From Adineta ricciae (lineage: Eukaryota > Rotifera > Eurotatoria > Adinetida > Adinetidae): 64,000 bases of DNA. Shown here one piece after another: positions 34,480-47,774 of this stretch. The notes under the pieces are model-generated. The model was given only the letters and a program-made list of their open reading frames with translations, was not told the origin of the DNA and searched no databases. Position 1 is the first letter of the stretch, and the number at the start of each line of letters is the position of its first letter. The stretch is taken from the NCBI GenBank assembly GCA_905250025.1, contig CAJNOJ010000008.1:682001-746000 (forward strand), read 5' to 3'. Made by a program: the position numbers and the translations under genes.

Positions 34480-34880
34480 CAAAGGCTAAACTGGACGATG
34501 AAGCACATTGCTCTTGGCTGCCAATTAGTCATCGAACAATTTGATGATTATGGCTATCCACAATGAACAGATGCCCATCAGCATCGAACGCGACATTCGT
34601 CGTCGGTTTGTAACGAATGTAATATGCTTGTGAACCAAATCCTGCTATAGTTACCGCATTCAGCTCACCTAGAGAGAAGCGTGGTATTTGATAATGGTCA
34701 TGGACGCTCAGTGCTAATCACAGTGATTGATATGATTAAACCATGATCAAGCGTCATCTTGATAATACGGTATTCGCTTTTAAGCGAACAATAGTTATTG
34801 CCGATGATAATGTCTTCATTGGTTGTAAGAAGAACGACTCGCTCTATTATTCAAATTATTGAGAAGTACATTGACTGGAA
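34480..34880 (-). pseudogene. NHL-repeat (beta-propeller) gene remnant
   Basis: On the minus strand one frame reads AVTIAGFGSQAYYIRY and then FDADGHLFIVDSHNHQIVR, a typical NHL repeat (Phe-Asp-x-x-Gly, Leu-x-x-x-Asp, His-x-x-Ile). A stop follows at once. Upstream, in a different frame, NEDIIIGNNYCSLKSEYRII resembles the preceding blade. Stops and frame changes between them mean the copy is dead. NHL-repeat proteins are abundant in bdelloids. Confidence 0.5.
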
Positions 34881-35821
34881 CCGAACATGGATTGTGTTAG
34901 ACAAATAATATTCTGTACATCAGCAAACAAGTCTGCAGATTCTTTACTAATCCCAATTTCATTAGCAATACTGACTGCATATGTACTTCATATTGTACAA
35001 GTACTAAATTTTAGTCGATTATATGATAGCATCTCCAACAGTGTGATTTATTTATTTCTTAATGATTAAAGTACGATAGACTACTACGTGTGTAATTCAC
35101 TTCCTGAATAAGACATTCGCTGTTATGTTTGTCGAAGCCAACACGATATCTATTGATATTAATCAATATAAACGATGGTAAATTACTCTCATCATGTCCT
35201 CACTCTGTGAATATTGTTGCTCGCATAACCTTTAAATATATAGCATGCATATCAACAGTAATAACATGACGGATGCAGCAAACATGTCATGCAATCTGCA
35301 AATGTGATTGAATGAAAGATCAATATAACAATACTAGTGATTGTATTACGCATTGCAATCCATTTCATTATATATCATACTATGGTTACGATACAAAATT
35401 TCATAAGACTTATGTATATTTTCGAGATTTAATGAATTGCTCAATTAACATGCAAATAGAAATTAAATGACACAAATTTAATCACGAAATGAACACATTA
35501 ATTATTGAAAAAATATATTACAGAGTAATACAGATATGTACTCATTTTGAGCAATTGAGTACTACAACGAAATCAGGTATTCGCAATATGAATTTATTTT
35601 AGTAGTTTTGCTCTGTAATTAAAAAGAAATACTATAGAAGGTCTACGGAACAGATCCTATATAACTTTCAGCTTTCACATTTTGTGATTGGTAATAGAAC
35701 ATTAGGAGATTACTGTGTGAAAGAAGTTGATTTTATGCGATAGTTTGTTTCTGTAGCTTTTTTTTGTAACTACAAAAACAAGCTATGAAACACATATCCT
35801 GTATAATCGATATATTTTAAT
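34881..35821. other. gene-poor region
   Basis: AT-rich sequence between the NHL remnant and the 3' end of TRAF C. No supported gene or repeat. Confidence 0.45.
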
Positions 35822-37863
35822 TTATTCTTCTTCTGTTTTAACTACTGAAGAGTCCGAAGTCGGCAAATTCATCGCCGATGTCAGCAATTGTTGTTGTTGT
35901 TGAGATCGTCGTTCTGCTTCTTTTCTAATCAAGTTTTGTTGAATCGTGATTGTGTAGCCTGGGTTAACGCTGAATGCAAAGGGTAACAGAGTTTTGGGCA
36001 TATCACCGAAATCGACCATGATTTTGATAAACATCGTGTCATCTCGGACGTACGGATTTACCTCATCCTGAAGTAATTCCAATGAAAAAAACTTCGGTAT
36101 ACCACTTGCGATGTTCATTTCTGACCGCGGTCGTTGGAAACTATTGGATTTGATATCGGGTCGGAAGGAATCGATGATATGGCGTTGTGCAGGTGTTTGA
36201 TCGAATAAACAAAATGTCACCTTGTAACTGAAAGGAAATCTAAGTATGGCATCGTATTCGCTGCGCATCAGTACGAAAAACAAGGAAATATGGGTGCGAC
36301 GGGCGTTGCCATCTCCGTTCAGATAAATTCGGCCTCGCATCTTGTATCCTGTGGGCGATGAGTAAAATGGCGGCGAATAGATTGATGTTTGTCGCTCAGT
36401 TCGAGCGTCAGCTAGAAAATGAAAATAAATTTGGTTTAGAAAGAGATTTGCTCAATGTAGAACTCACCCATTTTCTCTCGAAAACCCGATATTCTCCAAG
36501 TATACGTTCCGTCATACGAAATAGATTGTGAACCATCTATCGTTTCTTGTAATGTCGAAACTTCCTGCTGAAGTGCATCTTGTTTTGGTTTAATTCCATC
36601 AAGATAAGTATTTTGTTCTTGGATGCTCAACTTCAGTGCATTATAGTCATTATTCAATTTTTCTATCGCATTACTTAATTTATTCGTTTCAATGGAAAGT
36701 CGTTTTGCATCTTCATTTAATGCGTCTACTCCATTCTCAAGTACGTCAATCATGTCCCGCATTTCTTCTACCGGAGTATTGTGCGTTTCTACGAGTGATG
36801 TAGTCGTTTGAGGAAAATGGTCGATATCCATTGTGTCACTTAATAATTTGGGAACGTCTCGACGGATAAAAGCTATAATCGCTATTTGATGCTGTAAGCT
36901 TCTGTAATGCTCGCTCATTTTGATCAGACTTACCTGCAGAAGAGCAGACGAAGAGTAAACAGTTTTCGTTCTTTCGATGATCAAAGAAATACTTACATCA
37001 GTGATACATCCATAATCTTTCAGAGGACAAGGCACAGTGATTTCAGGACAATCTGTTGTTTGATGAATGTCGAGTTCAGTTATCGAATTAAATGATATTC
37101 CACAGTGATCACATTTCGGATTGGCATGATATTCATTAAGATGACTCTAAAAGAAAATGAATCATGTAAAATCACAGCAAGATCAACGAATGAAAAATTA
37201 TATATTCAAAAATCTCATTTTGAAAAGAAAAATATTTGAACGAACTCACGGTAACGATCACTCGCATATGAACTTAAAAATCAATTTCTTTTATTGAAGA
37301 ATATCGTCTAGTCATTCTCCAATTTCAAGATCATACCTCGTAAACTTTAAACAATCCATCCCAAGGGCATAATGAGCACTGAATTCCTATTGATTTCATA
37401 TCATTCTTGACTCCACGATCAGGTAATATCTACAACGAAAGCCCAATACGCATATTTCACACACGCACAGCATTGCTCGTATATTTACTTCACTTTGTAG
37501 AGTCTCGTGACCACACTCAGGGCATTTTATTCTTTCCCTAAAACATATTTTAACATATTCATATCATAGAATACATAAGATCATAATTTCATACGCTTGT
37601 AAACGGTAATCAACACATGATTTGCACTGTCGATGGCCACAGTTCAACTGAACAGGATTCCTTAGTATTCGAGAACAGATTCTGCATTTGTATTGTGGAT
37701 CAATACTACTCAAATTCCTCGCATTAAATCCTAACATTCTATTTGAATCCTATAAAGAACAAATGAATTTACATCGATAGCAGGCTGTGTAAACATACTT
37801 TTGAACATTGAAGCAGTTCTCTTAATTGATCGGTTGTTTCACTTAGGTTTTCCCCAGTACGGT
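35822..37863 (-). CDS. TRAF-type protein C (RING, TRAF zinc fingers, coiled coil, MATH)
   Basis: A third, more diverged TRAF gene in the orientation of B. Exons encode a RING (DPQYKCRICSRILRNPVQLN, CGHRQCKSCVDY, then RIKCPECGHETLQ), zinc fingers (GIQCSLCPWDGLFKVY, PKCDHCGISFNS, CPLKDYGC), a coiled coil (LSNAIEKLNNDYNALKL) and a MATH domain (YDGTYTWRISGF, IYLNGDGNARRTHISL, RPRSEMNIASGIPKF). The tail is Gln-rich and ends KTEEE. The ATG at 37735-37737 (MLGFNARNLSSIDP) aligns with the starts of A and B. A further open exon (about 37805-37863, containing TGENLSETTDQLRELLQ) can be spliced upstream in frame, so the true start may lie further left in an exon I could not place. Exons are separated by short GT-AG introns. 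Confidence 0.85.
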
Positions 37864-38531
37864 CTAAAAGGAAACGTGATTAATTTCGAAATATGATTAC
37901 TACGCAACGCGCAAACAGAAAAATGCAAATGTATGACTAATTTTCTTTAGATAGAAGTAAACGTGAAAGCAATAAGAATTCACAATCATGCATAATTTTA
38001 AAGGTTATTAAACTTAAGTAAAAGTTAACTGGATTTGAGATTAGTCGATATAAAGACATCAGAGTTTTAATTAAGTTTTTCTTTATATATTTAAATTCAA
38101 ATCCAAGATTACGAGTCACGAATATGTATGCTGTTGGTACAAAAAACAACAACATTTCTTTTCAAATTTCTGGAAACGACCAATTATATTACTGTTAACC
38201 AAAAAAACCGTATAAACGCTTATTAAACGAAGGAAACATATCCTATGCGTGCATTAAAGATAGCGTCTGAATTTATTAGTGAGAAATGGAATGTTCAATC
38301 GAATTTTAGATAAAACACTCTGATCTCAAAAGAACTTATAGATGGCGCCACGCGAGATGAGTCTATGCTTCTTTGTATTTCAAATTGAATTTTAGAAAAG
38401 AAACTAGCTTTCTCTTAGACTAGCCGCCTACGCCTAATTCGACTTATAATATAAGTGAACAATTCCTTGCACACTACACTCCCTATCTACAATAGAAACA
38501 GAAATAGATTTAGTTTGAGCTATACATATAT

Positions 38532-38558
38532 ACCCTCACCCACCCCACACCCTCATCC
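38532..38558 (-). repeat. short telomere-like G-rich tract, left copy
   Basis: Read on the minus strand it contains GGGTGTGGGGTGGGTGAGGG. The bdelloid telomere repeat, as I recall it, is of the TGTGGG type. It is too short to be a telomere and could be a relic of a telomere-associated insertion. Confidence 0.35.
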
Positions 38559-41500
38559 TCAAGATGCTATTCACATAAGTTTATCTCTGTTTATAAACAT
38601 CCAGCACATATCATCACATGGTAAGAGAGAAAACCCATAAGAAATGAGTATCTACACAGAATGTGAGGCAGTTTTAATAGGTTTCCCATAGAATCATTCT
38701 ATTAGTCGGTTTAGGCGTTCGCTTTTTCCCTTTATAACGTTTTCTACCCACTGCAAACGGTGATAAATGATGCAATGGGAAAGTGGGATAGAAAAAATTG
38801 ATGATAAATCATTGGACGTCAATAAATGTCAAAATAATATTGGTATTACATAAGGTAATCAAAAGGATCTCACAACTATTCATTTTTTTTATGTTAGAAA
38901 GCGAGGAATAGTTTTGTTTGCGGTTATGGATAATGTGAAGACAGATGCATTATATGACCGCTTTGCTTTTGAATGCAACGGAAATCCACAAGGAGCTGTG
39001 CGCGGCAAATCAAGGCAACTATTTTGAACATGAACACATAGCGAAGTAAGTTTTTCTGCGAACTTGTTTTCATTTAGTAAAAACGAAGTGTTCTGAGAAA
39101 TTTTTGATTATCCTATGTATCTAGTGTGAGTGATGTGTACTGGTGAATGCTTTTCTTTGTATAACTGGCAGAAACTGCTGATAAAAGCTTCTTATTAATA
39201 CTCAGCTCGCTTTTCGCTAATGTCTCATGTTTCGTTATACGATTTTGCTTTTTAAATTTTGAAAAGCAAAATGATATCATAATATTGACTTTAATTGTTA
39301 ATGCTCTTCTGCAAACTCGTATCGGATTAAATCTGCATGAGACGCACTTATTCAAATACTAAAATCTGCTTTAAACCGTAAGGTTTGTTGTCTTGCTCAT
39401 ACTTCAATTGGTAAATACCTTCTTTTCTATCATATCCTATTTAATATTTTCGCCTTTCTTTCGACATTTTCCCATTTGCTTTTTCCCCAGTATTTAGCAT
39501 GTCTAGCTGTCGAAGTTTGACTCAATCGCGTTTTCAATGCTTGAAATAGCTGACATTATTTTTCTACATGTAGAATCGTTGTGATAGCGAATAAAAGCTA
39601 TTTACCTGCTAATGTTCTCTAGATAAAGTTTAGGACTTTAAGACGATTCGAATAACTGATGTTCGTTTGAATAAACAAGAGTCTGTTTAACAATGACATC
39701 CTTCGACAGTATCCTGTCGATTTCGAATATCTTGAGAAGAACTCAAATATTAAACAGACAGATAGTAGATTATTCCGATGTCGTAGTGAAGTATCGATCG
39801 CTCGAAAATAGCAGGCCATTGCTCGTGAACGATAATAACCGCACGCATTTCTAAGTTCGCTTTCGCCTAAAAGCATGGAAATAAAGCACAGCATTGTTTG
39901 GGTTGCATGTTCATGCCATCTTATTTTGATGGTTTGAAAACGATATTCTGTCGAAAATAAAATATAGTAATGATATTTTCAACTGTGATGATGACACCAC
40001 CGCACTTGAATGCATTGACGACAATCGATTGATTTTAGTTATATAACAATACATGAATATTGAGTGCACATGTGTCATAGATAAACAAACTACTTGACTT
40101 GCCAATATATACTTCATGCTCATGATGACGTGCATTGAGTAAACACTTTTGTGTAGAAAAATAATTTGTATCATTTCTGTTGCTTTTAAAGAAATATTGA
40201 TCTTGTATAGCTATGGATAAACAGAATTTGTATAATAGAATCTAATCTATGTTGTGGCAAAATGTATGTAGGCTTTATCATTTTGTGTTTTGTTTCTCTT
40301 CGGATACATGCCGGGTTGAGTCAAGATAAGTTTCTTGAGTTGACAGAAGATTTTTTATGATCTTCGAGTTCAATCAGTTTAACGAAAGTATTACCAAAGA
40401 AGCAGAAGCAATATTTACGAAGTAAAAACGCATCCAAATGATATTTTGTTAAATCGTAAAACCTGATTTTCTCGATTTCTAAAGACTGAATATATAGTTC
40501 ATTAGTAACTGGTAAAATCAGTCGACAACTACGACCTAAAACGGCAAGTACGCCATTCACTTGCATAGACAAAACAATCAACAAAGAGAGGAATATATTT
40601 TGCGCGAGAGAAACAGAAAGATGAGTGTGCCGGTGAAAAGGTTTCCGTCAAGAAAAGACAATAATTTTTAGACGCAATCTGAATGTATGGTGTTTTACCT
40701 CTACTAGTTGTGCTTTTGAATGAAGTAGTCTTCGTTGGTGGCTGATTACGACGAATCTGGCGATGCAATCTCGAGTTCCTAAAATACAATTAGTATTTTG
40801 AACGAATAAATCTAAAGGTGATACAATTTTGTACTGATTAATTAGTTGAATTTCAATCATAAATAAAATATAAGACATGAAGCTTTTTCGATATTCTTAG
40901 AAAAAGTTTGTTGTGGTCTTGTGCGTAGATACGAATACACATAGTTACGTGCATCTGGCACGTTTTAACCAGTAATTTTTAAAAGCCTAACCACTCAATC
41001 AACATCCTTTGAGCACAGTTAGAATAGAATTTCGGTTTGTAGTCATTCGATGAAATCAGCTTCAAACGAAAGTCTAACGGTATTAACTGAATTTTAAAAA
41101 TTCACCAAAAGTTTTCCGGTTCTTCTTAGGTTATATACATGTACATTAGTAAACAAAACATATATAATTGACAACAGCAAAACTTTTACTGTCTTAAGTC
41201 AATAATGTTCCTATACAAAACACAACACTCACTTTGACGAAGACGTTTATTCAATGAAAAAAAAAACAACCAATGAGCGTTCGCGCTTTATCGGGGTTTT
41301 TTCCAAGTAAAAATGTTTTATGATTGGAGGAGAGAAGAAGACCTGTGTTGATAAAGAACATCTTTCTCTCTCACCAAACAAATACAAGGTTTTATAGCTG
41401 ATAAGTAAGTCAGTTCGTCAGTCCAAATGCTTGGATGTAAACTAAATAAAGTCGTGATATGTTGACGATTGTTCACTGGTATTCAGTCACAGATGAACAA

Positions 41501-44500
41501 AACTAGATTGTAAATCTCCAAGTCAATTCAAAAATGACCTATCACTACACTATAAATCTCTATGATGTTCTAGTTTCATTTCCGAATTCAGTAAAAGATA
41601 TAATTCCGAATAGACATTTTTCTACAAAAACGAATTCAAAGTAATAGATATACTGTAATCGATACGCTAAAATCTTTACTTAACACAAACTAGTGGCGGC
41701 GCCACAGGAGAGCTGAGCCCCTCAGATGAAAATTCCTGGCGTCGCGTCTAACACAAACAGAAGTAGATTACGGACATTCTTCGCTTACTTATTTCTTATC
41801 TTAAAATAACTTGAAAGATTTTTCGACACCAAGATCATACTCCCAAAACGTTGCTCTTGGAAAAAGTTCTATTACCTTAACAATTTCGCAGCATCATATT
41901 CTATTCATTGTACATGGATCCTGACTCAGTTTTTCACAGTTAGTCAAAATTAATTGATATGTTTCTCAAAACACTCACCTTTTTCGCGTCGACATTCTAT
42001 GAAAATAAATGCATTTCAACGAAAAAATCTGTTCTTTCTACAATGTACGAAGGAAGTACAGAACATGAGGAAAGCTGCCCCGTGTGCGATACACTTAGTA
42101 GGGTTTTAAATCGACTATGTCATCCTCAGTTTATTCACAAAAAAAAGGAAATATCACGGCCTTTCACAATTATTCATGTTGACAATTTCTTAAAATACCA
42201 TGACAATAAAGTAATGATATTTTCTGTGTAACATTGTGAGAAACAACCCAGTAAATCAGCTGTTGGTTTTCATCGAAAATGGCGTTCGGTCCTCATGATC
42301 TTTAACGTCATGTCGGAGAAAAACAGCATGTAAAGAAAATATTCTGGTTTATTCCAACAAACTAAAATGTTTGCGCATACTTAACTGGGTAAAAAGTCTG
42401 TAGACGCGATAAGAAAAAGGAAGAAAAATATTCCGCTGAAGGATATTTTAGCAGCTTCACTTTCGGCGATTCACAAAAAGTGAGTGACGATTCATGATTA
42501 TTTTGTATGGTGAAGACAGCACGCACAAGCACAATAGTGCCTTTTCTCCAATCCCTAAATAAATGCGATATTTTACTTCACTTACTTCCTCTTTATCAGC
42601 AGATAGTCATATGGCCAAGAATGATCAGGGATGATGGGAAGTCTGAACAAGGGTTCTGCCATTGAACTGCAATGTAACAGAAGAATTAGTTTCGACTGAT
42701 TATGGCAACAATGAAAGCTTTACCCTATTATATCAATGAGTAAATCATTAGCAAGTAGCGATTTATGTAATTGAAATGATGTTGTAAATATATTCATGTT
42801 AACAAGAATACTCAAAAGTTAAATCTTCAAGCAAAGAGACAAGTGAATATCAATCAGATGAAGTATTGCAAGTGCGCCTCCCTCTAGCTGTGAAACATTG
42901 CAACAAAGAAACATTGAATTGTCGCTATCGTCGCAATTCTGCACGTCATGAGGCAATGCAAAGCAAGAGAACGTATTTTGCGTCACGGCAACTATTTTAT
43001 CAGCATATTTTTTCTTTCTTTCATGCTCTTGCTGAGAAATTCACAACGCTTACAGTGAGTTGAAAGCAGCGAAATGAATCATAATGTGATGGAGTAAAAT
43101 CAGTTACAGTAGTGCTTTTACTGCTTCTACAAATCTACTTCAAATTTTTAAATAATTCTGAAAGACAGTATTTACATTCTTAGAGTCGACTAGACATAGA
43201 TGCATAGTTTAAAAGAAAAGGTACAGATAGATTTCCATAACTGTAATCAGTCGAACTTAGCATTCCGGTAGATGTCGAGTGAAAACAGTCTGAAACTCTA
43301 ACTTTAGTAGCTATAACTTACAACTTACATACACTTACTTTCGATGATTATGCATATGGTTTACTATTTTTCTTACTAAACTTAAAGTAAACTATGGCCT
43401 CATGTGGAAACAGTCAAACAAAGAACAAATATGCATATGTCATCACTACAAAGCTACGTTGTACAAATCGGATCAAATATTTGTATATTAAAAGGGTCCA
43501 AAAGTCTGAAAAGAAAGAGACGCATATTCTTTTAATTCTAAACAATGATCTACTATGTTTCACTGCATCAATTGAAGACGTCAATAATTCACAAGTAGAA
43601 CTGCATAATAAAAAGAACATTTGTTCTGAAACTGTAATCATAAATCAAACTATAGGTAAATAATCGTTGAAGCTTACCTGGCAACTTTTTGAAATGATGG
43701 GCGCAAAATAAGAAGGGGAGGTACGTTATACGGTGGCCAGGAAATTTCTCAGCACTTGTTCTTTCACACACAGACAGCAATTCATGAAATTTCAAAGCAA
43801 TCAGGCTTTCGTCTGTCGAATTCTATCGAACATACGAAGAAAATAATATTTATATTTGTACTCAACACTACTAAATCGTGAAATACGATAGAACGAAGTA
43901 AATGTTAATATACGTGATTTTGATTCAGTCGACAAACAATGAATTTTAACGAAAAGAAAAGAAATGACCTAACTGATAAATCAACCTTGGTTTATATTGA
44001 ATATTTCTCCCAAACAAAAAGTACATTGTCATTGATTCAACAGTTATTATTCACGCGTAAGTTTTATTTAGTTGGAAATCTCCAACGTGAGTAGAGAAAA
44101 TCTCCTGTGCATGAGATTACACCCACTCTGGTTGTTAGAAAAGTTGAAAATATACTTTTAACTACTCACATTTATATTGTTTCATCTCTAACGTTGCTGC
44201 AGGAATAATCATATCATCATGCATCCAAATCACGAGAAATACCTCTGCTAACAGCATAATTTATTCTCTCTCAAATTGCGCCTGTTATAGAATGTCATTA
44301 CAGCCTTGATTTCGATATCATTTTATGTATCGTTTTCCAAACCGAATAATCTTCCTTGTAAAATTTATTTTGACTAGAAAATTTCTCTCCTTAGTTTCAT
44401 ACCAAAACGCTTTGCGATTACAGTGATTCCTAAACGTTTTTCGAGGCCTAAAAATAAAAAGTATAAAAATCTAGCACCGACATATTGAACGAAATTAAGC

Positions 44501-44617
44501 ACAGAAAATACTTGCTGAGACTTGAAACCACTTTGAACTCTTCATTGAGAAACATTTTTTTAGTACAAACCAAATCGAATGCTTTCATTACCTATTACTA
44601 ATACTGATGACGTACGT

Positions 44618-44635
44618 AGGGTGTGGGTGAGGGTA
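44618..44635 (+). repeat. short telomere-like G-rich tract, right copy
   Basis: AGGGTGTGGGTGAGGGTA on the plus strand. It equals the left copy (reverse complemented) apart from a 4-nt length difference. The two lie about 6.06 kb apart in inverted orientation. Confidence 0.35.
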
Positions 44636-45450
44636 TTCATCTTACACTGTAACCACTATCAACAATTGATATCGGTATTTTTTAGTTTACGTCTTTTCAT
44701 AGCGATTATATGATTGGTTATTCAAGTTGAAGATCAATGTTTTATCGGGATGTGAAAATATACGATCCTGTCACAAAATTATCTGATGGATTGCCTATGC
44801 ATAATCAAAAATAACAGTAGCATACATGTCTATACGATTTATTGTCGAGAAAGTAGAAACTGCTTTTTGCTATGTGATTAGACAATGGCTGTCAAAAAAA
44901 TGAGCGACTGGCTGAATGACATGTTTGAAATATACGATGTAAATACTCTCACTTTCAAAACCGAATTCGTTAAGATTCGATGTGTGTCATTTCTTTTTCA
45001 GATTCATTTAGCTGGCAAGCTGCGACCATGACCATGCCCGTTATGGGATCTCGAAAGTACAATTTTAGTGTGAGTCATTGGTGCATCCATTATCATTATT
45101 GACTTTGCTTCGTGTGAAAAGAAAAGAAGAGAGAAGTATTTCACACATACACGCGCAAAAGATTTCGTTTACGGAGATAATTGTCGGGCTTGCACATCGT
45201 AAACACGATTAAAATATTCATTGAAAAAAAAAACAGACAACAAACTCAAGTAAGTAAAGATATGACTACATTCGTAAAGAGACTCGAAAAATACCATTGC
45301 ACACATTCATGCAACCTTACCGACAAGAAATCAAAAGAAAAAAAGAAGCTAATTAATCCTGTACGTTAAAAGTTTTGTGTGAAAGACCAGAAGACAGAAA
45401 ATCTAGTGAAGAATGATGAGATCTTTCGTATGAAATACTGACTAAGTTGG

Positions 45451-47641
45451 TTATTGATGAGATGATTCACCAGAAATAAGTGGTCCTTCGAGAAATAATT
45501 GGCGAACATTCAACGATGCTGATAATTCCAAGATCATTCGATGCACTTGAACATTTTCGAGAAGGTCATTTGATAGTTGAGGTTGAGATGATGGATAAAA
45601 TCCAGAGCCCTGTGAAGTTTGAGTTGATCAAAAATGAGAACACTGTTTTTACCAAAATTACCTTAAATGCACGATGTAAACGTAGAACAGCATAACAAAA
45701 TACGAATCGCGCGAGAAACAATCGTAAGAATTCATCAGTTAGAAAAGGATAGATCGAGTGATCTACAAGAGAAATGAATCTGAAGAAGATAGTCATGTAT
45801 GAATCTTACCAACAAGTTTCGATTTGAAGAAATTCTTCGTAATTTCCAAGATGATTTTATTAACATTTTCTTGACATAAATTCCATTGTTCATTTGTTAA
45901 ATTATTCAAATGACAAACAAAACAAAATGCAAATGCTGGAGATGTTAAAAACAATGTAAATAAACTTCCTTTGTTTTGATATTCTAAAAGACAACGTCAT
46001 ATCGAATTCGTTTCAAAATTCGTTTTACCATGAAATGTAACTGGTAACTTAACAGGCGAAAGCAATGATACGAATGGTTGACCAAATAAATTGGGCATAT
46101 GTTGAAAAACAGTACTATTGTTGCTATCGACAATTAGAAATAATGGTTTCCGTAAAAACGGATACAAATCACCAGGAAAAATGCTATGAACATCTTTATG
46201 CATAGTTGTTGTTGTTGCTGCTGCTGACGTTGAAAGCAGTTTTTTTGTTAGAGTATTTGCTGGCGAATTCGAGTTTTCGCTTGGATCTTCACGGCGATTG
46301 TTTGTTTTTAAACCTCCGAAATCATAAGCATGATCTACTTTACTTTTCAAATGTGTATCATAACCATCGGCTGAAATGTAAAGTAGCAGAGCACCGTTTG
46401 TTGGTAGTTCTTTAAAAGCTGACGAAGTAAATGCATAAATTTGACTGAATGTCGGTTTATAAAGAAGATATTTGTGCGGATTGGAACGATTCGATATTCC
46501 ATTATCGGAGAGATTCTAAATGTACAACGTCACCTTCTCTGTCGATATTCGCCTTAGTAGTCTTACGAGAATATCCTTCTGATGACCAGCTGGTGATTGT
46601 GTTGTGATACCATCGTCTAACGACGATGTCGCTTCATTCGGTTGTCTCTCTACAGCTTGTAACATTCGGTACATGTCAATTGTTACTAAAGAAATCATGA
46701 TGATTTGTCCTGTAACAGGACTATTTATCAACTTACATTCACTGAATTTAATCTGATCTTGATAATTGCCGATGATAAGAATCTCTTCCAGTGAAAATGA
46801 TTGAATATTTGATAGAATTTGTTCGACGTTAGCAGGTAAGGTTGGCACTAAAGATTGATTCAATCGATAAGATAATGATGTTGATATTCCATCAATAGTC
46901 AACTGGTTATCGATTTCGATAAACGAAGAAATTTCATTGAGAACCAATTGCCATTCGAGACTATCATCGGGATCATAGGCTTTCACATATTCATCAATTT
47001 GTCGATTCAATTCGCGTACTAATTCGCGCATGATTTTCGTTTTCTTCAACAGAAGACAAACGACAATGAACCGAGCATAGTAACGTAACTTTTTAACCAT
47101 TAAATCCGGTTTTTCTTCGCGATTCACTTTTGAATAGTACGCACGCGCACGCATTGCTGAGTAGAAAGCAAATGCTTCGTTCAAATAGTTTGTCTCAGAC
47201 GTACGAATATAAAAATGATAATAGAGTTGACCTATTTTCGACGCGATCTCACCGATTTGCCAACGTTTCAATCCATATTTTTTATCCAGAAGAACTCTGA
47301 ATGCGAAGAAATTATACGTCATTCAACTTCCGAACGAATATTCATTTTTACCTATGTTGTTGTTGAAATTTCCATAACTTCGTATAAATATCGAATGTAC
47401 GTCCGAAATAAGGCTGCCATTGTTTATGTCCATACTGTGGAAGATCTCTAGAAACCGAAGAATAATTGGAGAACACTCGAGTCTGTTCCAATTACCTTAG
47501 TCCATTGAATAGTTGTTTCGATTTTTCCAAAAGATGTCCAAATTCTTGCACGATTTTTTCTTCTTCATCACCATGACTTGATTGTCGATAATCATCGGAT
47601 GAAGTCACTTTATCAGCTGGAGTTGAACTTGCGACATTCAT
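45451..47641 (-). CDS. SCAI: SCAI (suppressor of cancer cell invasion)
   Basis: A multi-exon gene following vertebrate SCAI along its whole length. Matching blocks are EIASKIGQLYYHFYIRTSET, then KKLRYYARFIVVCLLL, LEWQLVLNEISSFI, LTIDMYRMLQAVERQP, NPHKYLLYKPTFSQIYAF, HSIFPGDLYPFLRKPLFLIV, NLFGQPFVSLLSP, GSLFTLFLTSPAFAF, TDEFLRLFLARFVFCYAV and, at the end, HRMILELSASLNVRQLFLEG. Start at ATG 47639-47641 (MNVASSTPADKVTS) and stop TAA at 45451-45453. The last exon joins are phase-consistent (45451-45609, 45662-45762, 45810 onward). SCAI is a nuclear cofactor that restrains MRTF/SRF transcription and also acts in 53BP1-dependent DNA break repair; the latter may be relevant in a desiccation-tolerant animal. 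RP2 lies 133 bp upstream on the same strand. Confidence 0.92.
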
Positions 47642-47774
47642 GATTTCATGTTTAGAATATCTACAAAAACGAAAAGAACTGGTTAAAACCGATTATTTCA
47701 TGGTCGGAATTGGTTAAAAATCACAAAACAAGATAAACATTCTCTTGATTATACAAAAATTGGACGGATTTTTT

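Larger units (their letters stand above)
37864..45450. other. 7.6-kb gene-poor region with two telomere-like tracts
   Basis: No convincing exon chain is found on either strand. Notable local features are a C-rich tract (38532-38558), a matching G-rich tract on the same strand (44618-44635), A-rich runs, and a GC-richer patch with TGGCGCCAC (about 41695-41740). It may contain old mobile-element debris, but I could not identify a domain. Confidence 0.4.

Noticed and set aside
40321..40584. Minus-strand frame as a retroelement protein
   Set aside because: No reverse-transcriptase, integrase or GIY-YIG motif could be recognised.
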